Shown here: positions 1-9,844 of the stretch, in pieces
Layout: each line of letters starts with the position of its first letter
Position numbering within the stretch: the first letter of the stretch is position 1
NCBI GenBank assembly: GCA_963751695.1
Contig: CAVVVP010000003.1
Span: forward strand, 971,399 to 1,035,398
Reading direction: 5' to 3'
From: SZUA-22 sp963751695
Lineage (GTDB): Bacteria > Bacteroidota > Ignavibacteria > Ignavibacteriales > Melioribacteraceae
Length of the DNA: 64,000 nucleotides
Position numbers and translations under genes: made by a program
Notes under the pieces: generated by a model
Database searches by the model: none
What the model was told of the DNA's origin: nothing
The model's input: only the letters and a program-made list of their open reading frames with translations

Positions 1-2946
1 AATGTAGTCTGGGTCGGTACTGGGGAGAACAATAATCAGAATAATGTGATATATGGTGATGGGATTTATAGAAGCGAAGATGGAGGAAAAAGTTGGAAAA
101 ATATGGGGTTGAAAAACTCTGAGCATATTGGTGGAATTGTAATTGATCCAAGTAATTCAAATATAGTTTATGCTGCAGCTTATGGGCCGCAAAGATCAGC
201 AGGTGGAGAGCGAGGAATATTTAAGTCAGTAGATGGTGGAAAGACTTGGAAGAATGTACTTTTTGTAAGTGAGCATACAGGATGTTTTCAAGTTCATATA
301 GATCCGCGATTCTCTAACATTTTGTATGCAGTTGCTCATCAAAGAATGAGAAAGCATTATTCAGGTGTAAGCGGAGGTCCAGAAAGCGGAATTTATAAAA
401 GCACAGACAATGGAGAAAATTGGGAAAAACTTTCTGGAGGATTACCCTCTGAAGATGTGGGAAGAATAGGAATGGCTGTTTCTCCAGTTAATCCGGATAT
501 TCTTTACGCAATTATCGAATCAACAAAAGAAAATAAGGGTTTTTACAAAAGTGATGACAGAGGAGCAAGCTGGATAAAACAAAACAGTTATATTTCTAGT
601 TATCCGTTTTACTTCCAAAAGATTATTGCGGATCCTGTCGATGTAGATCGAGTTTACAGTATGGATGTGTTTATGCAAGTTACAGACGATGGCGGTAAAA
701 CATGGAAAAATGTTGGAAGTAAAAGCAAACATGTTGATGACCATTGTCTTTGGATCAATCCTATAAATAATAAACACATAATTGCCGGTTGTGATGGGGG
801 TGTTTACGATTCCTACGACCAAGGTAAAAATTGGAATTTTCAAGCGAATATTCCGATAACTGAAATCTATAAGGTATCAGTTGATAATTCAAAACCGTTT
901 TATAACGTCTTTATTGGAACGCAGGATAACAATAGTTTAACGGGTCCTTCCCGAACAATCAATACAAGTGGAATAACAAACCAAGATTGGCTATTCACAA
1001 ATTCTGGAGATGGATTTGAATCTCAAGTAGATTGGAAAGATCCAAATATTATATATGCTCAATCGCAAAATGGTGGACTAGTAAGATTTGATAAACGAAG
1101 TGGTGAAAATTTATTCATAAAACCATACGAATTTACAGATACGGCATACAGGTTTGATTGGGATGCTGCTCTACTTATTTCTCAACATGATAACAAGAGA
1201 CTTTACTTTGGAGGAAATAAGTTACTTAGAACTGATGATCAAGGGAGTACCTGGAAAGAAATAAGTCCCGATCTTACTCGAGGAGTTCCTAAAGAGATCG
1301 AAAAACTAATGGGTGTAAGTTGGAGTATTGATCAATTGACTAGAAAAGGGTCAATGGCACAAATTGTAACGATTGCTGAATCAATTTTGGATGAGAATAT
1401 TCTTTATGTAGGGAGTGGAGATGGATTGATACATTATACTTCTGATGGAGGTCAGAGCTGGAGTAAGTCATCAGCTAAGGATTTACCCGAATATGCAAGA
1501 GTACATAAAATTGTTGCTTCAAATCATGATAAGAGTGTTGCATATGCTGCTTGCCATGACTTTGTGGGCGGAGATTATAAACCTTATTTATACAAAACCT
1601 CTGATGGAGGAAAATCATGGAGTCTCATCAATGGAAATCTACCCGAGAAGGGAAGTACATATTCGGTAGCAGAAGATCATGAGATAAAAGAACTTCTTTT
1701 TGTTGGCACCCAATTTGGAGTTTATTTTTCAAATAATGGGGGTGAGGAATGGATCAAATTGAAAAATGGTATTCCCACACATCAAGTTATGGATCTCGAA
1801 ATTCAAAAGGATGAAAATGATCTTGTCGTTTCTACATTCGGCCGTGGGGTCTACATTTTTGATGATTATTCACCACTTCGTTATATGACTGAAGAAAACT
1901 TAAATAAGAATGCAGTTATTTTCCCCATCAAAGAATCTTTAATGTTCATTGAAGCAAATGTTTATGGATTCAGAGGAGAAGGATTTATGGGTGCTAATTT
2001 TTACTCAGCTCCAAATCCAGACGTGGGTGCTGTTTTTACTTACTACTTAAAAGATGAGCATAAGACTCTTCAAGAGAAAAGAAGAGATGCTGAGAAGAGT
2101 CTTGTGAAAGACGGTAAGGATATTACGCATCCTGACTATGAAACCTTAAAAGCGGAGAGTGAAGAAACAGAAGCTTTTTTGCTCTTTACAATAACGGATG
2201 AATCTGGAAATGTTGTTAGAAAGATAAAACAAGGAATTAGCAAAGGTGTAAATAGAGTAGTATGGAACTTTAGATATAATGCATTTACTCCGATATCTCT
2301 TGAACCATTTGACGATTCTATACCTTGGATGACTGAAGAAGAAGGTTATATGGTTGTTCCTGGTAACTATTATGTATCATTGTCAAAATTTGAGGAAGGT
2401 AGTTTTATTGAACTTGTGCCATCACAAAAATTTGTTTGTAAAACTCTGAATAATACTTCGATCCCAGCAGAAGATAAGCAAGCTTTAAATATATTCAATC
2501 AAAAAGTAGCTGAACTTATACGAGCAATCTATGGTGCAGATTCTTACAGAAATGAACTTATTAAGAAGCTATCACATCTTAAGAAAGCCATTATGGAAGG
2601 GTCTGATGTACCTGTGGAGACATATAATGATGTTATAAAAATTGAGCAGTATCTTAAAGACATGAATGAAGAATTAAATGGTGATAATCTTCGTACTAGA
2701 TACGAAGGGGCCCGGCCAACATCAGTTAAGGAACGAGTAGATTTAATAATGTATGCACTTTGGAATACAACTGCTGCACCGACAAATACATTTACCAAGT
2801 CATATGAGGATGCAGCCAGCAAATTTGATGAAATATTAAATTCACTGAAATTGATTGATAACAATATTAAGCTTGTTGAAACAACTCTTGAAAAGAATGG
2901 AGCACCATATACACCAGGAAGATTACCAGATTGGAGGAAACACTAA
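1..2946 (+). CDS. BNR/sortilin-type beta-propeller protein, 5' partial
   Basis: The reading frame is open from base 1, so the start lies left of the window. At least ten Asp-box motifs of the form S/T-x-D-x-G-x-x-W are visible in the first two thirds (for example SEDGGKSW, SVDGGKTW, TDDGGKTW, TSDGGQSW). Such motifs build sialidase/VPS10-like propellers. The last third holds an Ig-like segment (ITDESGNVVRKI) and a helical tail ending in PYTPGRLPDW, a typical end for large exported Asp-box proteins annotated as glycosyl hydrolase or WD40/BNR repeat protein. No T9SS sorting domain is present at the C-terminus. It is probably periplasmic or extracellular; the substrate is unknown. It converges with the ygeW run on the other strand. 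Confidence 0.85.
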   Translation, partial: NVVWVGTGENNNQNNVIYGDGIYRSEDGGKSWKNMGLKNSEHIGGIVIDPSNSNIVYAAAYGPQRSAGGERGIFKSVDGGKTWKNVLFVSEHTGCFQVHIDPRFSNILYAVAHQRMRKHYSGVSGGPESGIYKSTDNGENWEKLSGGLPSEDVGRIGMAVSPVNPDILYAIIESTKENKGFYKSDDRGASWIKQNSYISSYPFYFQKIIADPVDVDRVYSMDVFMQVTDDGGKTWKNVGSKSKHVDDHCLWINPINNKHIIAGCDGGVYDSYDQGKNWNFQANIPITEIYKVSVDNSKPFYNVFIGTQDNNSLTGPSRTINTSGITNQDWLFTNSGDGFESQVDWKDPNIIYAQSQNGGLVRFDKRSGENLFIKPYEFTDTAYRFDWDAALLISQHDNKRLYFGGNKLLRTDDQGSTWKEISPDLTRGVPKEIEKLMGVSWSIDQLTRKGSMAQIVTIAESILDENILYVGSGDGLIHYTSDGGQSWSKSSAKDLPEYARVHKIVASNHDKSVAYAACHDFVGGDYKPYLYKTSDGGKSWSLINGNLPEKGSTYSVAEDHEIKELLFVGTQFGVYFSNNGGEEWIKLKNGIPTHQVMDLEIQKDENDLVVSTFGRGVYIFDDYSPLRYMTEENLNKNAVIFPIKESLMFIEANVYGFRGEGFMGANFYSAPNPDVGAVFTYYLKDEHKTLQEKRRDAEKSLVKDGKDITHPDYETLKAESEETEAFLLFTITDESGNVVRKIKQGISKGVNRVVWNFRYNAFTPISLEPFDDSIPWMTEEEGYMVVPGNYYVSLSKFEEGSFIELVPSQKFVCKTLNNTSIPAEDKQALNIFNQKVAELIRAIYGADSYRNELIKKLSHLKKAIMEGSDVPVETYNDVIKIEQYLKDMNEELNGDNLRTRYEGARPTSVKERVDLIMYALWNTTAAPTNTFTKSYEDAASKFDEILNSLKLIDNNIKLVETTLEKNGAPYTPGRLPDWRKH

Positions 2947-2975
2947 GGAAAAAGATTTCATTATGTTACGCCAAA

Positions 2976-3001
2976 CTGAGTCAAAAAATACATTGACTCA
3001 G
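2976..3001. terminator. hairpin between convergent genes
   Basis: An 8-bp perfect inverted repeat (CTGAGTCA / TGACTCAG, 10-nt loop) lies 30 nt after the propeller gene and 22 nt before the end of ygeW on the other strand. No good U-tract follows on either side, so it is only a possible bidirectional terminator. Confidence 0.35.
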
Positions 3002-3023
3002 CTCATAAGAAAGACCAATTTTG

Positions 3024-4027
3024 TTACATTGTTAGCGACATAATTGCTTTTGCTGTGTGGAGTCGATTCTCAGCTTCGTCAAAAACAATTGAGATATTCT
3101 CATCATCAATAATTTCGTCTGTCACTTCATTCCCTCTATCAGCTGGGAGAGCATGCATCAGTTTAACATTTTTATCTGCCAAATTTATCTTCTCTCTGTC
3201 GCAGATCCAATCATGATACTTATCAAGATTCTCCTTCATTTCGACTTTGCAAACATCTTCATTAGCCAGATATTCTTGGACTGAGTAATTCCCAAACCCA
3301 CCCCAATTCTTTGGAATCACAATTTGTGCACCTTCAAAGGCTTCATTCATATCATTTGTAAACTTTAAACTGCCACCACCAGCAGAAGCATTCTTTGATG
3401 CACGTTCCATAATCTCACTACTTAATGGAAACTCTTTTGGATTAGCAATTGTGAGATCAATACCGTAACGAGGAAAGAGTAGAGCCTGTGTTTGTGGAAC
3501 TGAAAGGGGTTTTGAATGCGTGTCAGCATAAGCCCATGAAACCGTGACCTTTAATCCACTAACATTTGATCCAAATTTTTCAAAAATCGTCATAAGATCA
3601 GCCAAACCTTGAAATGGATGATATACGTCGTCCTGAAGAGACATCACAGGTTTTACTGAATGCTTTGACATTTCTTCAAGATAATCTTTCCCAATACCAT
3701 AAAAGCAGTTTCGAGAAGCAATTCCATGTCCCATTCTTGATAAGATTATCGCTGTGTCTTTTGCTGACTCACCATGGGATAGCTGCATTTTATCTTCAGT
3801 CAGATCATGTGCGTGTCCGCCAAGTTGGGTCATTCCAGCTTCCATTGAATTTCGAGTTCTGGTAGACTGTTCAAAGAATATCATGAAAAGAGTTTTCCAT
3901 GGAAGATGAAGATGTGGTTCTTCATTATAAAACTGATCTTTCAGTTCTGATGCTCTTTTAAAAACTAAATCCAATTCTTCTTTTGTCCAATCATCCGTGG
4001 TTAAAAAGTGTTTTCCTTTAAATTCAT
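3024..4027 (-). CDS. ygeW: YgeW-like carbamoyltransferase, frame break after codon 3
   Basis: Aspartate/ornithine carbamoyltransferase family protein. The carbamoyl-phosphate site is seen as STRTR (in FEQSTRTRNS), the HPxQ motif as HPFQ and the HCLP-type motif as HALPADRG. SWAYADTHSKPLSVPQ closely matches E. coli YgeW, a member of the anaerobic purine/urate catabolic cluster. The longest frame begins only at a TTG at 3974. However, the upstream codons read EFKGKHFLTTDDWTKEEL, a good family N-terminus, and an ATG at 4025-4027 follows AGGGAG. Joining them needs one extra base in the A run at 4017-4019, which would give MNLKGKHF. I therefore annotate the start at 4027 with a likely single-base deletion. 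It is the last gene of the leftward operon, 22 nt after ygeY. Confidence 0.85.
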
Positions 4028-4049
4028 TTTATCTCCCTAGTACAACAAT

Positions 4050-5234
4050 TCAATAGTTTTTAACGAACATTGCATAAAAAGCAGATGCTTTTACTAAATG
4101 GTCGATAGGTACTTTCTCATTAGGCGCATGTGCAAGAACTTCATTTCCTGGACCAAATCCAATAACAGGAATATCGTAATATCCATTTATTGTAACTCCG
4201 TTGGTCGAGAATGTCCATTTGTCAACTTTTGGCTTTTCGTTGAATAGCATTGAGTAGGCTTCAACACCTTTCTCCACTAATGGATGAGTTTCTTCTAGTT
4301 TCCAAGTAGGGTAATATTTTTCCATACCATATTCTAGCGCTGTCCAAGCTTTTTCGTTGTAGTTTAATAATTCAACTTTGGCATTCATGTCTTTTACAAT
4401 TTCTCGTATCTGATCTAATGCAATTTTTTTATCTTCTCCCCAAGTTAATCTTCTGTCAAGATGAAGACGGGCAAAATCGGAGACGGCACACAAGGAGGGA
4501 CTGCTTGACTTGAATTCAGATATAGTAATAGTTCCTTTACCTAGAAATTCATCGTTGGCTAAATGATTGTTCAGTTTCTCAATTTCCAATGCAGCCTTTG
4601 AAGCCAAATATATTGCATTTTTACCCCTTTCAGGAGCTGAGCCATGCGAAGAGACACCATAGAAAGAAACAGCAATTTCCATTCTTCCTCGGTGTCCACG
4701 ATAAATATTTAGATTAGTAGGTTCTGTAATTACCACGCATTCCGGTTTAATCTTTTCTTCTTCGACAATGTATTTCCAGCAAAGACCATCACAATCCTCC
4801 TCCATTACTGTTCCAGTGACATATAGTGTTAAATTTTCTGGGAATCCGATTTCTTGCAATATTTTTACTGCAGTAACAGCTGCAACCGGTCCGCCCTCTT
4901 GATCAACAGTACCTCTACCATGAACAAATCCGTCTTTGATCTCACCACCCAGGGGATCAAATTCCCAATTATCCATATTGCCCATATCAACTGTGTCAAT
5001 ATGACCATCGATTGCAATTATTTTTTCCCCACTGCCAACTTTACCAACAACATTTCCTATTCCATCAATACGAGCTTCGTCAAAGCCAGCTTCTTCCATC
5101 TGTTTTGAAAGTAATTTTGAAACTTCCTCTTCTTCTCTGCTAAGCGATTTGGTCTGAACAAGTCTTGATAAATTTTTAGCTGTGTAATCTTTGTATTGCT
5201 CCGCTAGATTTAGTATTCTTTGCGCATGGGACAT
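4050..5234 (-). CDS. ygeY: M20 family metallopeptidase, YgeY-type
   Basis: Protein of 394 aa, the usual length for M20 amidohydrolases. Metal-site motifs are visible: GHIDTV, GRGTVDQEGG, MEEDCDG, and EPTNLNIYRGHRGRME leading into the dimerisation (lid) domain. The ATG at 5234 follows AGGAGCTTA, a good ribosome site. YgeY-type enzymes sit beside ygeW, hyuA and ssnA in purine/urate catabolic clusters and are expected to cut an amide or carbamoyl bond in a ureido intermediate. The exact substrate cannot be read from the sequence. It begins 8 nt after ssnA and is surely co-transcribed with it. Confidence 0.85.
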   Translation of the reverse strand: MSHAQRILNLAEQYKDYTAKNLSRLVQTKSLSREEEEVSKLLSKQMEEAGFDEARIDGIGNVVGKVGSGEKIIAIDGHIDTVDMGNMDNWEFDPLGGEIKDGFVHGRGTVDQEGGPVAAVTAVKILQEIGFPENLTLYVTGTVMEEDCDGLCWKYIVEEEKIKPECVVITEPTNLNIYRGHRGRMEIAVSFYGVSSHGSAPERGKNAIYLASKAALEIEKLNNHLANDEFLGKGTITISEFKSSSPSLCAVSDFARLHLDRRLTWGEDKKIALDQIREIVKDMNAKVELLNYNEKAWTALEYGMEKYYPTWKLEETHPLVEKGVEAYSMLFNEKPKVDKWTFSTNGVTINGYYDIPVIGFGPGNEVLAHAPNEKVPIDHLVKASAFYAMFVKNY

Positions 5235-5242
5235 TTAAGCTC

Positions 5243-6571
5243 CTATTTCATTCTGCTGAATTTTTTGAATAATGCCTCACCTTGACTATAGATTTGAGCA
5301 TTTATTTTTTGTTCATCAATTCCAATAAGTTTTTTATCTCTTAACAAAAATTTACCGGCTTGAATAACACTTTTAGGGGATCTCTCCACAATTCCATAGA
5401 GATAATGACCAAAGAAATTGTTAGATGTAATCGGAGTTGGGGGAGTATAATCCCAAATTACAAGGTCTGCTCTATCATTAACCGTTAAGGTAGGAAAGTC
5501 CTCAAAGTATTTCTTTATGAATGATATTTGATCAAAGTATATTTTTGCTATTCTATGAAATGACTCTTCGAACGAAATCCCTTCAGCTCGCATAATAAGA
5601 AATATATTTTTTAGCGATCTCCCAGGATTTGCATGCATTCCATCTGTCCCCAAGAGCATCGGAATTGATTCTGGCAGTCCTCTGAAATCTGGGACTCCAA
5701 CAGAATTATTCATGTTCGAATCTGGATTGAAGGCAAGTGACGGGCCCATGTCGTCAATTACTTCACAGTCTTTTTTTGTTAAATAGATACCATGTGCTAG
5801 TATGCTTTTTTCATTTAAGAGTCCAAAATAATTTAATCTTTGTACCGGATATTTTCCAGTTATCTCTTTGCTCAAAACTCGATCTACTGTGTCTTCGCAT
5901 AAATGAATATGAATACCAAGATTATGATCTCGAGTAATTTCATTTGCTCTTTCTAGGGTGTCGTCCGAAACCGTAAAAGAGGCGTGAAGACCGAGCATTC
6001 CCTTTAAATCTGGACTTGAATTTTTTTCAATAAATCTTACATTCTCTTGTAGACTATCTTCCGAAATCTTACCTCCATTCCGGTCAGTTGCTTCGAAACA
6101 AAGAACACCTCGCAATTTGTTTTGTATAAGACTGTCAGCTATTATAGTTAAACTCTCGTTAATATCAGACATTGATGCATGGTGATCAAAGATGTAGGTA
6201 GTTCCACTTTTAATTGATTCGATAGCTGCCATTTTTGCCGAAGCATTAACCATATCTAATGTTAACGCTCGATCAAGTTTCCACCAGAGATTATGAAGAA
6301 TATTATGAAAAGATTCAGTTGAACCTTTTACATTTAATCCTTTGGCAAGTCTGCTGTAAAAATGGTCATGAAAATTTACAAGTGGAATGGTAATTACAGC
6401 TCCCGATGCATCATAGACACCATTCTTTTTGATCTTTTTGGAAATAATCTCCGCTGAAAATCTTTTTGGAATAATCCGCTTAATTACTCCATTTTTGATT
6501 TCCAGATCTCCGAAAGTCGGCACGACTCTATTTCGACCAACTCTGCATATCCAACCATTTACGATCTTCAT
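5243..6571 (-). CDS. ssnA: SsnA-type amidohydrolase
   Basis: Protein of 442 aa in the metal-dependent amidohydrolase (TRZ/ATZ, chlorohydrolase-like) superfamily. The HxH metal motif is NFHDHFYSRLAKG near residue 70; LAHGIYL and LGTDGMHANP supply the later His and Asp ligands. Length and motif order agree with SsnA, which in E. coli lies in the ygfK-ssnA part of the purine catabolic region. It lies 9 nt downstream of hyuA and 8 nt upstream of ygeY, so it is translated from one message with them. The exact deaminated or hydrolysed substrate is unproven. Confidence 0.85.
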   Translation of the reverse strand: MKIVNGWICRVGRNRVVPTFGDLEIKNGVIKRIIPKRFSAEIISKKIKKNGVYDASGAVITIPLVNFHDHFYSRLAKGLNVKGSTESFHNILHNLWWKLDRALTLDMVNASAKMAAIESIKSGTTYIFDHHASMSDINESLTIIADSLIQNKLRGVLCFEATDRNGGKISEDSLQENVRFIEKNSSPDLKGMLGLHASFTVSDDTLERANEITRDHNLGIHIHLCEDTVDRVLSKEITGKYPVQRLNYFGLLNEKSILAHGIYLTKKDCEVIDDMGPSLAFNPDSNMNNSVGVPDFRGLPESIPMLLGTDGMHANPGRSLKNIFLIMRAEGISFEESFHRIAKIYFDQISFIKKYFEDFPTLTVNDRADLVIWDYTPPTPITSNNFFGHYLYGIVERSPKSVIQAGKFLLRDKKLIGIDEQKINAQIYSQGEALFKKFSRMK

Positions 6572-6580
6572 TTGTTTCTC

Positions 6581-8002
6581 CTATTCTAAATGAACTGGAA
6601 GAAAGTTTCCATAACCCATATTTACCTCTGGGTGCCATTGTCGAGCAGCAACGATTTTCCCTCTCAAGTAAGTCCGCTCGACACTAGCTTCAAATTCATT
6701 ATTTTGAAAGGGGGTATATTTACCCTTACTATGCATATTCTCAGATAATACTTTTTCACTTTTCCATAGATTTACTAATACTAAATCAGCATCCTTACCA
6801 GACTCAATACTTCCTTTCTGTTCAAGGCCAAAGTATTTCGCTACATTTGTTGAGAGCAGTTTAATAGTCTGTTCTAAACTTAAGCGGTTTTTAAGAAAAC
6901 CTTTACTAAATAAGAACGGAACTCTATGCTCAACTCCAGGAATTCCTCCATAAACTTTCCAAAAATTATCCTCCGTTTTCTCCAAATGAGGATCGCATCC
7001 TGCATGATCGGTTGTGATAAAAGAAAGAGTGTTATTTTTCAACCCATCCCATAAGGCTTCAAGGTCATATTTAAATTTTACTGGAGGAGCAGTTTTAAGG
7101 TAGTTTCTAAGAATCGAATTTTCAAAATTTTTTTGAGTAAAAAATAAATAGTGAGGACAAGTTTCAGAAGTGAAAGAAAGATCCAACTCTTGTGCAGTTC
7201 TAATTTGCTCTAATCCAGCCTTTGAGCTAAGATGAACAACATGAACTCTCACATCAATTGAATTTGCTAATGCAATTAAATCCAAAATCGCTTTCTCTTC
7301 TGCTTTTGAGTTCCTTGCACTACAGTATGCTTCCCAAGTATTTATATTTGAATTTTGATACTCATCTCTTCTTGCTACTATCAATTCTTTGTCTTCTGCA
7401 TGAACACCCAAAGGTTTAGCAGTGCCTGACACATACTTCATAGCTGATTTAATTTGATCATGATTCAGATCTTTAAATTGTGACATACCAGAAATAAGAT
7501 ATATTTTAAAAGCTGCGACACCAGCCTCATTTAATTCTTCAACTTGCTGTTGAACATCAAGACCGCTTTCAAAATCATCACGCCTGATACCTCCCCATAG
7601 TGCATAGTCGATCAGACTTCTGTTCTTTAGCACCTCTAACTTTCGATTCATATTAATAACTGATGTTACCGGTGGAATTGAAGTACATGGCATATCAATT
7701 ACAGTTGTTACACCGCCATAAGCCGCCGCGGTTGAGGCATGTTCGAAGTCATCTCTGAACTCAAATCCTGGTGTATTAAAATGAACATGCGGATCAATTC
7801 CGCCAGGCACTAAAAGTAGGGGATTTGTGGTTAAATTATGCTGCTGAGTAAATAGCTCAAGTTTCTTTTTCGAATTAACTTCTGCCCAGTCAATTTCGTC
7901 GGAAAGATATTCTACATCTTTTATTTTATTATCAAAAACTATATTTGCTAATCGTAGCTTATTAGCTTCAGTGTTGAGAAATATATTTCTGATTATTGCC
8001 AT
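6581..8002 (-). CDS. hyuA: hydantoinase/dihydropyrimidinase family amidohydrolase
   Basis: Protein of 473 aa. Cyclic amidohydrolase signatures are GGIDPHVHFNTPG (HxH), AAYGGVTTVIDMPCTS, the carboxylated lysine region AFKIYLISGM, HAEDKEL, VVHLSSKAG and TTDHAGCDP (catalytic Asp). It opens hydantoin-like rings, as D-hydantoinase, allantoinase or dihydropyrimidinase do. The neighbours ssnA, ygeY and ygeW point to the HyuA of the anaerobic purine/urate pathway. Allantoinase is the main alternative and cannot be excluded by motif alone. It follows the PLP enzyme gene by 22 nt. Confidence 0.85.
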   Translation of the reverse strand: MAIIRNIFLNTEANKLRLANIVFDNKIKDVEYLSDEIDWAEVNSKKKLELFTQQHNLTTNPLLLVPGGIDPHVHFNTPGFEFRDDFEHASTAAAYGGVTTVIDMPCTSIPPVTSVINMNRKLEVLKNRSLIDYALWGGIRRDDFESGLDVQQQVEELNEAGVAAFKIYLISGMSQFKDLNHDQIKSAMKYVSGTAKPLGVHAEDKELIVARRDEYQNSNINTWEAYCSARNSKAEEKAILDLIALANSIDVRVHVVHLSSKAGLEQIRTAQELDLSFTSETCPHYLFFTQKNFENSILRNYLKTAPPVKFKYDLEALWDGLKNNTLSFITTDHAGCDPHLEKTEDNFWKVYGGIPGVEHRVPFLFSKGFLKNRLSLEQTIKLLSTNVAKYFGLEQKGSIESGKDADLVLVNLWKSEKVLSENMHSKGKYTPFQNNEFEASVERTYLRGKIVAARQWHPEVNMGYGNFLPVHLE

Positions 8003-8024
8003 TTAACATATCACTAAAAAACAA

Positions 8025-9491
8025 TTAGAATTCTAATCCAACTTTTGTGTTAAATTCTTCTATTAATTCATCCCAATGAGGGACCACAGAAAAGCGTTCA
8101 CTCCAATAATTGTCATCATACCATTGGTCATTTAACTCACTAACATCTTTTCCTTGCTGTTCAACCCAAGTGAAATATTTTAAATTGTGGATAGCTTTTT
8201 TATCATAATACGATAATTCTTTGGTGTAATCAATAGTTTGTTTTTTTATAATTGAATTCCAATCGATTTCAGCTTGGATTTTTGAATAATTTCCTAATTT
8301 GTGATTCATTTCCTCCAATCTAGAGCAGTACATATCGAGTGAATCAGTAAAGACCGTAAAGATTATATCATCTTCATTCATTTCATAATATTTTGCCAAC
8401 TTAATTGAGCTTAATAGATTACTGATAGAAGAAATTCCCAGATAGGAAAGCTTTTTCACTGTGTCTTCATCAATTCCAAAATTTAACAACCACTTTTTAC
8501 CCTCTGGTTCATTAAATAACCTTAATACTCTTAATGGATCCTCGTCATCAATCGCCGTCACAAGATCCATGTTCTTAGTATTATGTATCCAAGGAATATG
8601 TTTGTCACCAATTCCTTCTATCCTATGGCCACCAAAACCGTTCATTAAAAGAGTAGGGCATTGTAGAGCTTCAGAAGCAGTTACTTTAATATGTGGGGAG
8701 ATGGTTCTCAGATAGTCTCCAGCAGCAATTGTACCTGCTGATCCTGTCGCACTCACATAACCACTTAATCTCGAATCCTTCTTTTTGATCTCATTAAAAA
8801 TTTCATGAATAGAGTTACCAGTAATTTCATAGTGCCAAATAGCATTGCCAAATTGATCAAATTGATTCATAATCAAGTATTCATCACTCTGGGCTTCCAG
8901 TTCATGGCATTTATCATAAATCTCTTTTACATTACTTTCGCATCCTGGAGTCGCGTAGACTTCATCAGTTCTTTCCTTTAACCAGTCAAATCTTTCCTGA
9001 CTCATTTCTTCAGGCAAGATTGCAACAGAATGCACTGAAAGTAAATTTGAATTAAACACTCCACCTCTGCAATAATTTCCAGTAGATGGCCAAACAGCCT
9101 TGTGATACTCTGGGTTGAATCTGCCTGTCACCATGTAAGGAGCAAGACACCCATAAGTAGCACCAACTTTATGTGCCCCAGTCGGAAAGAACTTTCCTAC
9201 TAATCCAATTACTCTGGCCTTTATACCTGTAAGCTCATTTGGAATTTCTAAGTAATTATTTGATCCAATTCCACCGGTGATTGGATCATTTGACCAATTA
9301 ATGCGAAATAGATTTAACGGATGGAGTTCTTGAAGATCTATCTCTTTTAATTTTTCTTGAACTGAGGTTGGAATGGTATGTGGATTTTTGAGCTGGCTAA
9401 ATTTTGGTAAAACTATTTGGTTCTTTCTACATCTCTCGATCGTTTTTTCTAAAAATTCTTGATTCTTAACTTCCCAGCTCCAATTTGACAT
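8025..9491 (-). CDS. fold-type II PLP-dependent enzyme in the ygeW cluster
   Basis: Protein of 488 aa. The PLP lysine is recognisable in FFPTGAHKVGATYG, which resembles the TrpB (GSHK/GAHK) version of fold type II. The phosphate-binding loop is SATGSAGTIAAGDYL. It is about 90 residues longer than E. coli YgeX (2,3-diaminopropionate ammonia-lyase) and lacks the FK-type lysine motif of that family. It nevertheless sits where ygeX sits in related clusters, in an operon with hyuA, ssnA, ygeY and ygeW. A lyase acting on a diamino- or ureido-propionate intermediate is a reasonable guess; the substrate is not shown by the sequence. Confidence 0.75.
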   Translation of the reverse strand: MSNWSWEVKNQEFLEKTIERCRKNQIVLPKFSQLKNPHTIPTSVQEKLKEIDLQELHPLNLFRINWSNDPITGGIGSNNYLEIPNELTGIKARVIGLVGKFFPTGAHKVGATYGCLAPYMVTGRFNPEYHKAVWPSTGNYCRGGVFNSNLLSVHSVAILPEEMSQERFDWLKERTDEVYATPGCESNVKEIYDKCHELEAQSDEYLIMNQFDQFGNAIWHYEITGNSIHEIFNEIKKKDSRLSGYVSATGSAGTIAAGDYLRTISPHIKVTASEALQCPTLLMNGFGGHRIEGIGDKHIPWIHNTKNMDLVTAIDDEDPLRVLRLFNEPEGKKWLLNFGIDEDTVKKLSYLGISSISNLLSSIKLAKYYEMNEDDIIFTVFTDSLDMYCSRLEEMNHKLGNYSKIQAEIDWNSIIKKQTIDYTKELSYYDKKAIHNLKYFTWVEQQGKDVSELNDQWYDDNYWSERFSVVPHWDELIEEFNTKVGLEF

Positions 9492-9526
9492 AAATTAAAT
9501 CTCCAACTTTTAGTTCAATTTCACAC

Positions 9527-9844
9527 TTATTTTTTGAACTGATATTCCCTTTCAACTTTTGCAATGCAAACTTGAAATTCCGAATACCAATCTTTTCTTC
9601 CTTTTTCTCTTGCAATTACATGTTCAGCATGATTGTTCCAATTTTCAATTGATTTAAGATCTTGCCAATACGACACAGTTATTCCCAATTTTTCTCTTGC
9701 AGATTCAACTCCAACAAATCCTGGTTGCTTTCTTGCAAATTCCACCATTTTATTTGAAGTTTCCTCATAATCTCCTTCAATGCTTGTTCTTATTGATGTG
9801 AATATCACAGCATAATATTGTGTAATATTTGTCTCCTCAATCAT
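9527..9844 (-). CDS. ABM-domain (antibiotic biosynthesis monooxygenase-like) protein
   Basis: Small 105-aa protein with the dimeric ferredoxin-like ABM pattern: YYAVIFTSIR at the start, MVEFARKQPGFVGVES, and VSYWQDLKSIENWNNHAEH in the middle. Such proteins range from quinol monooxygenases to heme-degrading and purely structural members, so function is open. Its ATG (9842-9844) overlaps the TGA of meaB by 4 bases, which suggests translational coupling. It lies 35 nt before the PLP enzyme gene in the same leftward transcript. Confidence 0.8.
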   Translation of the reverse strand: MIEETNITQYYAVIFTSIRTSIEGDYEETSNKMVEFARKQPGFVGVESAREKLGITVSYWQDLKSIENWNNHAEHVIAREKGRKDWYSEFQVCIAKVEREYQFKK

